In this document: piece after piece, positions 23,020 to 35,459 of the stretch
Position numbering within the stretch: the first letter of the stretch is position 1
Layout of the letters: the number at the start of each line of letters is the position of its first letter
Source: Arachis hypogaea
Taxonomy: Eukaryota; Streptophyta; Magnoliopsida; Fabales; Fabaceae
DNA: 64,000 nucleotides
Reading direction: 5' to 3'
NCBI RefSeq assembly: GCF_003086295.3
Contig: NC_092051.1
Span: forward strand, 21,633,940-21,697,939
The notes under the pieces: generated by a model
The model's database searches: none
What the model saw: only the letters and a program-made list of their open reading frames with translations
What the model was told of the DNA's origin: nothing
Program-made: the position numbers and the translations under genes

Positions 23020-24674
23020 ATAGTTATCAAAAACGAACCCGTAATTGATCCGGTCATACGACCGGATCACTGGGTCAACCAGTGGGTCACTAATTCACCC
23101 TGTTGACCCGGTCATAATTACATAAAAATAAAATTACCATCAAAAGTTAAAACTTAAAATACATTTCTTCACAAACATATTAATACCAATCAAGTATCAA
23201 TTCTTAGACATAACTAATAATGCAAAAAGAGATAATAAACTAGTCACTTGGTACAAAATACTTTTTCAATTTAAATGAACAAGAGAGAACAAAAGATAAC
23301 ACAATCAGTAAATCAAATCCGAGGAATGATCTGAAAGTCGGCATCTATATCTTCATAGGACAAATTTAAAGCTTGACCAACATTTCCTTCATTTTGATTT
23401 GCATCTATATCTACGTTTGTGTATGTTTCACAAATCAATACCAAGAATAATTCATAATAATACAAACAGAACAATTTAACTAAACAATTTTATCCTGAGT
23501 TGCAAAAAACATGAACTTCATTTTCAACTACAATAATTTTCGGCAGCAAAAGATTTAGCTCAAAAGATAATTTACAGATTTACAGCAACAAAAAATATAG
23601 CTAAGTGATTATTTCAGCAAGACAACAATAGCTTCAATCTTCAGTGATGAAGATCAGTAACAAATTTAAATGATTTTTAGCAACAAAAAATTTAACGAAG
23701 TGATTATTCAGCAAGACATCAACAAACTCAACATTCAATCAGTAACAAATTCATTCAGCAATGAACAAATTTATGTTAAGTGACATGATATTCAGTAACA
23801 AATTTCAACAACACACTCAATTTTCAGCAACAAATTCAACTTTCAGCAACAAAATCAGAGTTGCAGTGATGAATTACGGCAACAAAATTGAAACTGAAAG
23901 AAAGGGGGAATTTGTTGGAACTCACCAAATCGGTTGCGCGAAGGAAGATGACGGCGAGGCTCGAAGCAAGAAGACAAACGAAGACCAGCCCACCAGGACC
24001 TGATGCCTCTGCTGCCGGCGACAAGGAACGCAGGGAAGGCGTGCGTCTGAGTGCGAGATGGTGACGAGACCGAGAGTGACGACGACCGGCCCCGGGACCT
24101 GCTGCTTCTGCCGCGGCGACGACAATCGCGGGGAAGGCGCGCTAGTTGGGTGCGAGACGGTGACGGGTGAGGAAGCTGGTTCCGTTGGGTTCTGCCGCCG
24201 GCGAAGCGAGCGCAGGAAGGCGGCGACTGCGCTTGAGACTGTGTGGACACAGAGCGAGACGAGTGGCCGAGTCCGAAACGGTAAGTGCCAGACCGAGATG
24301 AGGGGAGAGACGAGAGAGTGACGCGGTGAGGGTGAGGCCGTGAGTGAGGCCGTGGAGTGTCGAGAGAGAAGAGAGACGAGGCTGGGGGTGGGGGTTCCAT
24401 TCAGAGCAGGGTTTCATTTAGGGGCACCTGAAACGACGTCGTTTCCAGGTAAAATATATAAAAAAAGTAAGAAACACAACCCGGTCTGGAAAATATAAAA
24501 AAAAAAAAAAAAGTAAGAAACACAACCCGGACCGGGTTGCATTAACTGGCCGGGTGAAACCGGTTTTTACCAGATCTCATACTTGTCCGATTCGATAAGT
24601 AATTCGACCTGACCAGATGACTCGGTGGTCGGGTTCTAGTGAACTGACCGAATCAAGTCAAATTTGATAACTAT
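23020..24674. mobile_element. Non-autonomous DNA transposon, 1.65 kb
   Basis: Perfect 12-bp termini: ATAGTTATCAAA at the left and TTTGATAACTAT at the right. They are flanked by a 10-bp target duplication with one mismatch, AGTTTGTATC (23010-23019) and AGTTTGTGTC (24675-24684). Subterminal regions are rich in CCGGTC and GGGTCAACC motifs. The size of the duplication suggests a Mutator relative. The interior has CAGCAACAAA-rich sequence (23480-23860) and a GC-rich block (23930-24400) with degenerate repeats. No transposase. Confidence 0.8.
23990..24260. repeat. Degenerate GC-rich repeats inside the transposon
   Basis: Three related units, near 24000, 24097 and 24180, share the pattern CTGCTGCCGGCGAC..(G/A)CG.(A/G)GGAAGGCG...GAG(A/T)..GGTGACG, at roughly 85-100 bp spacing. 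They create long spurious Arg/Ser/Pro-rich frames on both strands. Confidence 0.55.
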
Positions 24675-24684
24675 AGTTTGTGTC

Positions 24685-25154
24685 CATCTTCAAAATAAAA
24701 AATATGTTACTAATTATTAATCACAACTTCAGTAATTTACTAATTTTATTTTATTAAAGCACAACAATCAGCCATAAAAAACTCATATCCATCACAAAAT
24801 TGGATTATTAGTTTTATATTATCAACAATGAACATATATTTTCAATTTAATTTAACATATAATTCTAATTTCATAAAAATAAAATATAAAAACTGGAGAC
24901 GTTAGCCTCACACTTGAATTACAAACAACAATTAAGTGAACATAAATCAAAGATGAATATAGATTGTATTGGAAAAAAAATGCAACAAAATATAATAAGA
25001 ACACCCTATTTTTCTTTTGAATCTCGGAACGTGACTCCTTGAGCATCAACTAATTTTCTTTTAACCTTATTCTCTCACTCCCCTTACAATATATATTCTA
25101 GGATTCTAACTAACTGTAAAGTCTCCTCACTCAGTATTCTCTACTCTATTCACT
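24685..25154. other. Spacer; right part continues a Ty3/gypsy remnant
   Basis: Mostly AT-rich. The hAT nest begins at 25163 and its other flank (34493 onward) is a gypsy integrase end on the minus strand. Sequence left of 25155 should therefore be that element's downstream (3') part, but I could not recognise an LTR. Confidence 0.4.
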
Positions 25155-26178
25155 CTATTTTTCAATGTTCTGAAAATCGGACCGGATTGATCGGTCCAAT
25201 TGATTCAACTGTGAACCGTTAGTTAAAATGGTTCGGTTTACTATGCAAAACTATTAATTTAATCGAATTTAAACCATGGAACCGATCAAAAAACGTTCGG
25301 TCAGACCGGATTGAGACTCGGCCGGTTCTCATCAAACAATGTGGTTTCACGTTAAACAAAACCAAAAAGAAGCACACGTGAAGCCACAACCAACCTTTTC
25401 TCCAATTCTTCCATCTCCTTCCTTCTCTCCAAAGAAACGGAAACCTTAGCCTCACCGCTGCAAGCCACAAGAAGTGAGCCACCACCGCTGTCCGTCGCAG
25501 TCAGGGGCACGTGTGAAGCACAGAAGCCTCTCCTCCCAACCCTAGAGCCCCTTCTCCGATTTTTTTATCTCCTTCTTTCTTCCCAAACAAAACAAAAACG
25601 GAAACCGTAGCCTCACTGTCGTCCGTCACAGTCAAGGGCTCCTCTCTTCGTTTCGTCGGCGTCCTCCAAAGAAGAACCCATGTTAGCTCTTAGTCTTCGT
25701 TCTCTACTGTCGACGTCATCTGCTCACAGTCATCCTTCGAAGGTCAATGCTCACTGCTCGAAATCTTCGTTCTCTTTTGTGTCGTCCGTCGTCTTGCTCG
25801 TCGCTTAGTATCCGTCTCCGTCGCGCTTCTGACCATTGGCTCAAAACCTTTAGAACAAAGGCAAAGGCTTCATTTTTTTTTAATTTTCGTTCTATATTCT
25901 TCATTCTTTACTCAAAACATTGTTTATTTTTGGATTTCACTAATGCTACTCAGATTGAAATTTGAATCTAGATGTATTATACTTTATTTTCTTGTTTTGG
26001 ATTGAATCATTGAATGATTAGTTGATTTATTTTGCTGGTTAATCTTCATTAAAACTGTGCTGCTGTCTTTTGTTTTGGTGTTGTGACTCGATTGTGCTTA
26101 GATTGTGACTGTCTTAATGACTTAAAATTGTACTTAGATTGAATAATTAATTGATTATTGATTAGCTATGGTTGTTTT

Positions 26179-28193
26179 TGTAATCTCAAAAAAAATTTTG
26201 TGGGCCACTCTTCTTTTTCTTTTTTCCCTAACCCTAATCACACACAAACACTTTCTCTCAATCTTCAGTCCCTCACTAGCCGTCACCCTCCCCAAACCCC
26301 CCTTCCTCACTCACACACGGACACAAACTCACAACACACACAAGTCACATGAACAAAGAAGAGAAGAATGGAGGGAGAGCTGCGCTGCGAGAGAGAAGAG
26401 AGGATCACCACTATGTGTCCTGCTGCTGCCCTCCCCACCGAGCCGCCGAAGCCACACCTCGCTGCCAGTTGCCGCCATCATCAACAACGATGGAGGAGAG
26501 AGAAAGAGGCGAACACGAGGAGAGAGAGGGAAGCCTTTGTGTTGTTGTCGTCATGTTGGAGGGCTGGCTGTCGGAGGAGCTGCTGTGACGAGCTCACCGC
26601 CAGCTAAGGCCCATCGCCGTCCGTGGAGAGTCGTCGTCGTCTGGGTCGCTGCCGGAGGAAGAGAGCTTGCACAAGGGGTTGCTGGAGTGGCTCGCCGCTG
26701 CCGCAAGTGCCACCACACCTCTGGCCGCCAGAAAGTAACATTGAGGTCTCCGTTCTTCTGTCGTCGCCGCTGCCGGGGTTTCTGGTTAATGGGTATGGCA
26801 GTGTTGTTGTCGGAACCACCACCGGTGCTGCTGCTACTTGTTTCCCTTAAGTCCGAGTCGTTGTGGTTGCTGAGAAAGTGGGTTGGAGATGAGGTTGCGG
26901 CTGCCGAAGTTTCAGGTTGAGAGGAAAGGTTCCGTCGACACGTTTGGATTATAGTTTCAACAATCGAGAACTATCGCGAGCTCCATCTTGTCGCTACTCC
27001 AGTCCAAATTCTACGCTCATTCGTTCCATTCCACTTCAATCCTCCTTACCTTGAATTTGGCACTCTGGATTTGGTATCTTCGGTCCCTTGGGACCACGTT
27101 GTGAGTAGGCTTTACATTTATAATTATTTGACTGTGCATCTATAACTATTTTGACATATATCTATTATGATCTTTGAATTATATTCATTATATTTGCTTT
27201 GAACGATTTTAAATTGATTAAAATAATTAATTTATTAAAATTAAATAATTCATTTTTATGAAGTTTATACTTTCAGAATTATACATGAGACTATATATAT
27301 TTTTGATGAAATTTTGCATTATCCCAAAATGTTTGATTTTACTTGAATATCTGTTTTTGAAGTATTTGTTAGTATTCACTTACTTTAAAAATTGTGAAAT
27401 ATATTTGAAATCTCTTATGATTGAGAAAGTATGATTGAAAAAGATTTCTGATGAGAAAGTATTATCTGATTTGAATTTATTCGATATCTTATAAATTTGA
27501 AAGATAAAATAATTTTTGTATTTGAAATTATATGTTTTGCATTGGTTTGGGAGACTCGTATTAGAAAATCGTAGTTAACGGCGGTTATAACGTTAACTTA
27601 GATGCATCTAACTCAGACTCCAGCTACCAGGGGTGTTGCTAGCCTAACGTGTAGGCCACACGTTAGATCTGTTATTCTGTTAGGACACACAAGAGAAAAG
27701 GGCTACCCATAGAGGTGGAGCCGCCCAAGTGTGGACTTTTGATTTGATTTCTGTATGAGAACTCCCTTATTGATTCGCTTATTATAATCAACTATTATTT
27801 TCTAATTAAAATTACTTTGATGATAAAGTTTGTTTAGTCTCATGTCGATTATAAATGTATTGTCTGGTCACTGAGTTGCAAAACTCACCCCGTTTTTCTA
27901 AAAATATTTTTCAGGAACAAATATTTGACTGTGTGAGACTTTCTATTCAAGAGTAACGGTCTACAATGAGTACCTATTCTTTGTCGAATTCCTAGAAGTA
28001 TATGCTCCATATGTCACAGGCAGGATCCAACAATTTGTAATTATTTTATTTTTGAAAAAAAAAATATATAACTATTTATTTTAGAACTTGTAAAATATTT
28101 GTACTTGCTTATTGAACTTATATTTGACTATGTTAGGCTTGCTATAGGATTATTTTTCTGAGCGCCGGTCATGACTCATTTTGGGTCGTGACA
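26179..28193. mobile_element. Solo LTR, 2.0 kb, probably Ty3/gypsy
   Basis: Begins TGTAATCTCAAAA and ends GGGTCGTGACA, the TG...CA of an LTR. The exact 5-bp duplication GTTTT lies at 26174-26178 and 28194-28198. It has a GC-rich first half (26290-26930) and an AT-rich second half with GAGTTGCAAAACTCACCCCG, which I associate with plant Ty3/gypsy LTRs. No internal domain follows, so it is a recombined solo LTR. Open frames at 26168-26920 are LTR sequence, not genes. Strand is uncertain. Confidence 0.85.
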
Positions 28194-28503
28194 GTTTTGC
28201 TGTGTTGTTGTTTTGTATTTTGTGATTTTTATATATAGTGATGTGTTGTTGTTTTGTGTTTTGTGACTTAGTTGTGTTTAAATTGAATGATTAATTGATT
28301 ATTGATTAGGATGATTGTTCTGCTATGCTACTACTTTGTGTTGTGATTTTTATATAGGATGGTTGTTCTGCCATGCTGCTATATTTTAGGATATTTATAC
28401 TAGTGCTAGGAAATATAAATTATGTTCTATAAGCATCCTTTTTTTTTGTGACTAGACAAGAAAGAAAAGAAAACAAAAGAAATAAAAGGGAGAGGAAGGT
28501 CTC

Positions 28504-31500
28504 CTAAAAACCAATAGCTAAGTCCCTTGTAAGTAAGACACGAAGCTCATCCCAAGACTCCAACAACTCAGTTTGAGGGATAATGTTCACTACTGCAAAC
28601 TTTGCTATAGCATTCGCAACGTGGTTGGCTGATCTCTGAATTACCTTGACATCAGCTCTCCAATTCCAAATCAAAATATCATGAATTTTAGAAACCAAAT
28701 CATGATCAGCACTTTGGATGTTAGTAAAACGGTCTTGGACTAGGAGAAAAACTTCCAAACAGTCTGTCTCATAAGAAACCTGCCTGTACCCTGCCTCCCA
28801 AGGCAAAAGTAATTCCCTCCAAATAGCAAAAAGTTCACAACGAAGAACTGTTCCTAGCGGCAGAACCCCAATACAACCACCTTGCCAGGCACCATCCAAG
28901 TTTCTAATAGTACAGCCAAAACCAACACAATCGCCATGGATACTAGCATCACTGTTAATCTTAAACATCCCCCCAAGGAGGAAGAGACCAAGATGAGCTC
29001 GAAAAAGATAAATGGACACCGTTAAGCTTAGTGAACAAAGACTTTAATTCCTTATCAGATGCTGAGATTAATGATAGCACTTTATTAAAAGGCCAAGAAT
29101 TCATAGGATTGAAAACATCATTATTCCTGTCTCTCCAAATCCACCAAAGACCAGAAAAGAAAAGAGTAGCATTGACATTTTTCATTCAAATACCCACTGT
29201 TTAAAGGATGGACAGTGAACATCATTAAACTGTAAAGTTTGCCAAACTGCACTAGCTTTTGGACAATCACACAAACAATGAAGGATGGTTTCTGGAGCTA
29301 GAGAGTAATGTGGGCATAAATCAGAAGAAGAAAGCCCACGGTGATGTCTAAAAACAATAGTTGGAAGAGCATTATGGAGGCAAAGCCAAACAAAAAATTT
29401 AAATTTCTCAGGTACCTGGGTTCTCCAAAGCCAGAGCCACTCTTCAGTCTTCTCCCATCCATATTTGTGCTTGCAAAGCCATAAGTAACCACTACTAGAA
29501 GAGTAAATTTTTTAATTTGATGCATCCCATCTCCAACCTGCTATGTTCCCAGATTCCACATCAAGATTGTAAGAATTAATATTTAGAGACAAAACATCAG
29601 GTATAGTAATGTAAATTTCATTGAAATTCCAACAACTATCTCTCTAAAGATCACCAATAGCAAGGTCAGTATTTACGATGTGGACATATGGTAACTTATT
29701 TGCAACAGCACTTTCTCTTCTCCAAGAATCAAACCAAAAGGAACCATTTAGAGAACCAATACACCAAGAAAAACCCTTTTCAAAACTTGATAAGCCTTCA
29801 CAATACTTGTCCAAACATAAGAAGCATTCTTATAGGAGGACAAGCCTCTGCTCTTGTATTTCATAGCAAGCATTTGAACCCAAAGTTTCTTTGGACACTT
29901 AAAAAACTGCCAGACAAGCTTGCCTAACAGTGCTATATTGGCATAAGCAGGGTCTCTAATCCCAAGCCCGCCAAACTTCTTTGGGGTGACCACTGTCCTC
30001 CAATTAACAAGACTCATATACCTTCTTTCAACATGGCCCTTCCAAAGAAATCAGCTCATTAGCAAAGATATCTTATTAGTGACATTGATAGGAAAGAACG
30101 AAACCTGCATTTGGTAAACTGGTAAAGAGGCCATTACTGAATTAATCAAACAGAGCTGTCCGGCCCTATTCAAGAGATGCCCCTTCCAATTAGCAAGCCA
30201 ACTCCTTATTTTATCCACGACACTATTAAAGGAAGCTCTGGACACCCTGGAGTGATTAAGATTGACGCCGAGATACTTTCCAAGATCCTGGGTGAATCTA
30301 ATAGCAGAAACTCCGGTGAACATCTCTTTCCTTTGATTAGAAACATTCTTGGAACAAAGAGCTTTTGATTTATCTAAGTTCATTCTCATCCCGGAAGCTT
30401 TGCAAAATAAGTTGAGAGAATTCATAACAACTTGGACTTGGGATTTTCTGACTTTGTAGAAAAGTAGCAGATCATCAACAAACATAAGATGGGAGACCCT
30501 AGGTCCCCCTTTAGAAATAGCCACAGAATCCCATATACCCATATCAACCTGATTAGCAATATAGCAAGCTAAACGTTCCATATAAATAACAAACAAATAA
30601 GGGGACATAGGATCTCCTTGCTGAAGACCCCAGTTAGGGACAAACTTATGTAACCTGCTGCCATTCCAAAGAATTGAAAGAGAAAAAGCTTAGACACAGG
30701 ACATGATAAGTTTGATAGTAGCAGTGGGGAAACCAAAACCCCTAAGGGAATGTTCAAGAAACCTCTAGTCAACCCTATCATAAGCCTTCTCTAAATTAAT
30801 TTTAAAGGCCAACGTTCCTTTGCGTGATTTTGTTTTCTTCATGAAAGGGAGAATCTCCTTAGCAATGATAATGTTCTCTGGTGCGCTCCTGCCTTGGATA
30901 AAACCGCCTTGAAGAGGTCCAATGATATTTGTCAAAAAAGGTCAGAGCCGGTTCACCAAAACCTTGGTGATAATCTTATACACCATATTATACAGACTAA
31001 TCGGCCTGAAATCTTTCATGTAATTAGGCACCTCCACTTTGGGAATAAGCACTATGAGAGTTTCCATAAATGAAGGTCAATGTAACCACTTGTGAAAGCA
31101 TTGTGAACAAGCCTCTAGATATCCAAACCAAGAATCTCCTGATACTCTTTAAAGAAAAAAGCTTGAAAGCCATCCAGGCCTGGAGCCTTGAAGGAATTCA
31201 TAACAAAAATAGCTTTTTTTACCTCAGCTAGCGTTACTGGTGCAGTGAGATTCTGACAAGCTTCATCACTTAAAGAGGGTAAGCAAATATCTCCAAGACA
31301 ATCCAAATCCACTTCCTCTATTGAAGAGCATCTTGATCCATAGATCAAGTACCAACGTTTAAAAATAACCCATTAATCTTATTATGTTTCCTACGATTCA
31401 GAGATTGGAGGTGAAAAAATTTTGTATTCCTGTATCCAAAACGCACCCACTGTTCTTGGAACTTTTGAAACCAAAAATTTCTTCTTGTAAAAGAATGCAA

Positions 31501-32493
31501 TTATACTCATCTATAAGCTCTTTTTCTTTGTTTCTAAGAGAAATGGAATCAACCAAGTCAAGCCTCTTCTAGATGGATTCAATTTGCTTCTTTAGCTTTC
31601 TTTTTTTCATAAAAATATTACCAAAAATTTTGGAATTAAAATCCAAAGAACCTTATTGCACCTTGTGAAGATTTTCAGCTACACACCAAGACCCACGCCT
31701 CCAATTTTGCTGCACAACCTGTCTATATGTTGGGTGAGTAGCCCAAGCAGCTTGGAACCTAAAGGGACGAGCACCTTTGAGTTGAGGAGCACCTTCACAT
31801 CTCACTAAGATTGGGCAGTGGTCTGAATAAAGTCTACTGAGAATTTTTGCATAAGCTTCTGGAAAGAATGAAAGCCAAGAACTATTAATAAGAGTTTTGT
31901 CCAACTTCTTTGCTATGTCTCTATAATTTTGGATTCTTCTATACCAGGTGAAGCTCCTACCAATCATACGAAGGTCAAGTAAGCCACAGTCTTCTAGGAC
32001 AAAGGCAAAGATCTCAGCCCTTTGAACAGAAAAGGAGCCTCCTCTGACCTCATCTTCTCTCAGAATTTCATTAAAATCCCTAAGCACAAGCCACAGACCA
32101 TCAAAAGAAGAACCCAAAGATAAAAGATATTCCCATAATAAGACTCTACTATTAAAATGGGGACTATCATACACCGCATTGCATCTCCAATTCATATTGC
32201 CATGGCAAAATTCAAAAGTGAGACATTGATCAAAATTACTAATATGCCTACAAGGAATATTTGGAATAAAAGAGAAACCAAATACCTCTTTTATGACCTA
32301 TAGCCTCCACTACACCAATAGAATAAAATTCCAGCCTCTCCCAAAATACTTTAAGACTTTGAAAAGGTAAATGAGTTTCCACAATAATGAAAAAGGTAGG
32401 ATGATATTTTCTCACCAGCTCCTTGCAATGAACCCGTGCCAATTTGTTAGAGGCACCTCTAATATTCCAAACTATTATATTAAGACTATCCAT
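28504..32493 (-). pseudogene. LINE ORF2: endonuclease, reverse transcriptase, RNase H
   Basis: The start reads Met-Asp-Ser-Leu-Asn-Ile-Ile-Val-Trp-Asn-Ile-Arg-Gly, the APE-type endonuclease start (32493 onward). Its core has Asp-Phe-Asn-Glu-Ile-Leu and Ser-Asp-His-Cys-Pro-Ile (32195-31653). The reverse transcriptase includes Lys-Ala-Pro-Gly-Leu-Asp-Gly (31348-31115) and the catalytic Phe-Val-Asp-Asp box (30608-30051). A zinc-binding region follows (about 29525-29000) and then an RNase H domain starting Asn-Ser-Asp-Ala-Ser (29019-28504), typical of plant L1 elements. Several frameshifts and stops separate these blocks, so it is inactive. Confidence 0.88.
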
Positions 32494-32614
32494 AAACAGT
32501 AACATCAAAGAAAAATAAAGAATAGGGGTTCTAATTCTCAGCCTTCGCCCCAATCTGGCCATCTCTTTGTTCCACCTCAGTTTGCTTCTCGCCATTCTTA
32601 GGCCCCTCATGAAC

Positions 32615-34028
32615 TCAGTCATTGTCCACTGGGGATGCTTGGAGGGACGCCGATCTTGATCTTTTTCTACCAGTTTCGAAGAGAGAAGTATACATTCGAG
32701 GAGTTGCGCCCTTCTTCAGGTTTTGTTCTGTGATTTTTAGTGCAGAAGATTCTTCAAGTTTGCCTTTCTTAGCAATATCATCTTTGGGTGTATGTTGTTG
32801 TTTGTTTTGGCCCAAATTCACTAAGCCCTTCAAGATAACTCCTTTCTTAGCTTTGTGGGCCTTGCTGGAAGATGGCCCATATAAAGCTCCACCCTTTTTT
32901 AAACCCACTTTAGCCTTTCCTTTTTTTAATCACCTTAGCCCACCCCTCCTCTTCATCACTTGTTGCCAAATTAACGTGATTTGCATGAGAAATTGTCTCC
33001 AAAGAATCCGGACCTTCCCTATTCTTTTGCTCCTTACCATTATTATTTCCGAATTAAAAAACTTGCCATTTTTTATCAACTACTACATTCCTCATCTCTG
33101 GCAATTTTTCGGCTTCCGGCGACTCCTTTCCTTCCACACCCTCATCAATGTAAGAAGAAGCACTCTTGCACTCCCTTGCTACATGACCATAGCATGAACA
33201 TGTCCCACAAATAAGATGGAGACTCTTGTATTCTACCTTATATTCATAGTCATCAACAATTATTTTCTTTATCACCGCTATACCGAGGTCGATCTGGACA
33301 CATGCACGTGCAAAATTGCCTCTCTATATCGATTTTGTAGCTAAGTCAACTTTTTTGGCTTCCCTACTGTCACTGCTATGCGCATCATTGCCTCCTCTTG
33401 GTAGTACCTTATGGGAAGTCCAGAGATGCAAAACCAGACCATGGTGGATCCAAAAGAGGCCTCACAAGGTCTGAAATCATAGGACCAAGGTTTTACAGCT
33501 ACCTAAAACCTCGCAATCAGCCAAGGACCACCTAAGAGAACTCTCTCCCTATCTTCGAAGAGATCATACTTAACCATGAAATATTCAAACCCAACATCTA
33601 ACAATTCAAAATCACCTTTGAGGTGCCATACGACCTTCAGCCTGTGGAGAAATGCTGTGTAACTGAAATACTTTCCTAACACCTTAATAACCACTGCATC
33701 CATATATGGTTCAATCAAAGAAGATCTAGCTTTTTTCCGAAAAAGTTACACGTGGTGGTGTGGAGTCTCTCTACTTTTCAGTCACTGCAGCCATGCTATC
33801 TCCAGAAAGAGATTCTACCCATGTGAAAGCCTTAGTCGTCTTAGCGCCCACCACTTTATCTCTAAAGGACACCTTTAAAGGTTTAACCGTCTCTCCCAAA
33901 TTAATTTCCTCCTTGTCCCCAGATACAAATCTCCCCGCACTCTTCCCCTTATCTTTGCCACTGGCATTGCCAGCTTCCTCACTATGTTTCTCCCTCGAAC
34001 TCTCTCCCCCGCTCTCTCCTCCGCTCAT
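32615..34028 (-). pseudogene. LINE ORF1: nucleic-acid-binding protein
   Basis: The N-terminus at 34028-33771 is Ser/Gly/Glu/Lys-rich. A DUF4283-like segment lies at 33718-33503. A zinc knuckle, Cys-Gly-Thr-Cys-Ser-Cys-Tyr-Gly-His-Val-Ala-Arg-Glu-Cys, is in 33275-33054. A Lys-rich tail occupies 32908-32615 and overlaps the frame leading into ORF2. The blocks are in different frames, so it is broken. Such ORF1 proteins bind LINE RNA. Confidence 0.8.
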
Positions 34029-34511
34029 TGAAAGTATTGAAAGATTTGTTCACTCATACTACAAGCACCCTTTTATTTGGGTCTTAAGAGTGTGTAGCTT
34101 CACAAATTATATTGCATTATAACTGTCTTAATTCTCATATTAATTTATTTGTCTTAGTTTAAGGTGAATACACGAGTTTTTAAATAGTGATATGTTAAAA
34201 AATTTTGCTTTTGATTTACTATCTTATTTTTCCATATAAATTATGAGTATCATGTCATTATGCAATAATAATTTAATCTTAGTCATCAAATGATATAGAT
34301 AATGCCATTAAAGTTTGAATAATATTTTGATGTTTGTATTTTTTAGGGTGTTTATTTATAATTTTAAAATTATTTATTATGAAACGGTTTTGTTAGTTAA
34401 ACTACGGTTGAACCAGTTAGACTAGTAAACCAGTAAATCAGTAACTAGAGCGGTTCAATTATCGGTCCGGTTTTTAGAACCTTGCTATTTTTTCATATAG
34501 TAGTTCCTCAC

Positions 34512-35459
34512 CTAAAATGGGGCTTTCGTCGTCCTCCTACTAGTTAGGCTTGGTTCTTCAGTTGCTTCTGGTATTAGTTGGTCTTGATAACTTAGTTCCG
34601 GATCGGGTTGATCAGTTGCATCAATTATTCCCTCATTGACAACAACCTTGTCCTCAAGGTTGAGTTTAAGGAATATATTTAGTAACTCCTCCCAATCAAT
34701 CAAAATAGTTTTGTCCTGAGGTAATCTCTCCTAATCTACCAACACTTGCGCAACTCTTCCCCCATCCCGTATTACTGTGCGTCGTGCCAGGATTGCTGTC
34801 AGTGCCGACTGAGACGATGTTGGCATTGCCGCGAGAATAGGCACATCCGTTGGCTACTCACCATGGAACTCCTTCAGCATCGAGACATGAAAAACGGGGT
34901 GAATAGCGTTATCCACTAGAAGCTCGAGCCGATACACTGCTTTACCCACCCTGCTCTATATGTGATAGGACCTGAAGTATCTCCTTCCAAGCTTCGGGGT
35001 GCTCCCTTTGAAAAAGTAAAACCTGCTGGTAAGGCTTCATTTTGAGCAACACCCAATCTCCTTTCTTGTATTCTTTATCCCTCCTATGCTTGTCTGCTTG
35101 ATTTTTATTGTTGTGCGTGCCTGATGCAGATAAAAACCGAGCTCATCATTCGGAATCTCTCAAATTCGTAGAAAAGAATCGACTTCCAGCACAAGGGAGG
35201 CTCCCGATGTGTACCCCAGGGGAAGGTTTATGGGAAATTCGTGTAAGACTTTGTGTGAAATCATTTGGATAGTAGAGTGATATGAGCTATTGTAGCAAAA
35301 CTCTGTCCAAAGTAGGAATGATGCCCATTGGTGTGGCTGAGAGTGAGACAAGGCACAAAGGTATTGTTCAAGTGAGCGGTTGGTGACTTTGGTTTGGCCG
35401 TTGCTTTGGGGATGATAGGCAATGCTAGAATATTGACACCTAACCAAAAAAATACGCAC
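34512..35459 (-). pseudogene. Ty3/gypsy integrase C-terminus and chromodomain remnant
   Basis: Minus strand. 35459-35160 holds the integrase stretch Tyr-His-Pro-Gln-Ser-Asn-Gly-Gln-Thr-Lys-Val...Leu-Glu-Gln-Tyr-Leu. Downstream come a broken C-terminal region and a chromodomain-like end, Trp-Glu-Glu-Leu...Asn-Leu-Glu-Asp-Lys-Val-Val-Val (34703-34512), as in Tf2-like chromoviruses. It is cut at about 35446 by unrelated AT-rich repeat sequence. Its other end is interrupted by the hAT-type element. Confidence 0.8.

Larger units (their letters stand above)
28439..34058 (-). mobile_element. L1-type LINE, decayed
   Basis: Minus-strand non-LTR retrotransposon of about 5.6 kb. Its 3' tail is the T-run at 28439-28447 (poly(A) on its own strand). 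Candidate target duplications are CTATAAGCATCC (28427-28438) and CTACAAGCACCC (34059-34070), 10 of 12 matching. It contains ORF1 (about 34028-32615) and ORF2 (about 32493-28504), both broken. It lies inside the hAT-type element. Confidence 0.85.
25163..34484. mobile_element. hAT-type element, expanded by nested insertions
   Basis: Left terminus CAATGTTCTGAAAATCGGAC and right terminus, read inward, CAAGGTTCTAAAAACCGGAC. Both fit the hAT consensus C/T-A-A/G-N-G. An exact 8-bp target duplication, CTATTTTT, lies at 25155-25162 and 34485-34492, the hAT length. Subterminal CCGGTTC/GAACCG repeats are dense. Removing the solo LTR (26179-28193) and the LINE (28439-34058) leaves about 1.67 kb of element sequence (25163-26178, 28199-28438, 34071-34484) with no transposase. 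Part of 25377-25650 is an internal duplication (CTCCTTC...ACGGAAACC.TAGCCTCAC). Confidence 0.8.

Noticed and set aside
23855..24400. 181-codon minus-strand Arg/Ser/Pro-rich ORF
   Set aside because: It translates degenerate GC-rich repeats inside a non-autonomous transposon. Several other frames are equally open and no domain is visible.
26168..26920. 250-codon plus-strand ORF
   Set aside because: It lies almost wholly inside the solo LTR (26179-28193), has overlapping open frames on both strands because of GC-rich composition, and shows no domain.
32622..33197. 191-codon plus-strand ORF
   Set aside because: Antisense of LINE ORF1; the minus strand shows the zinc knuckle and Lys-rich tail.
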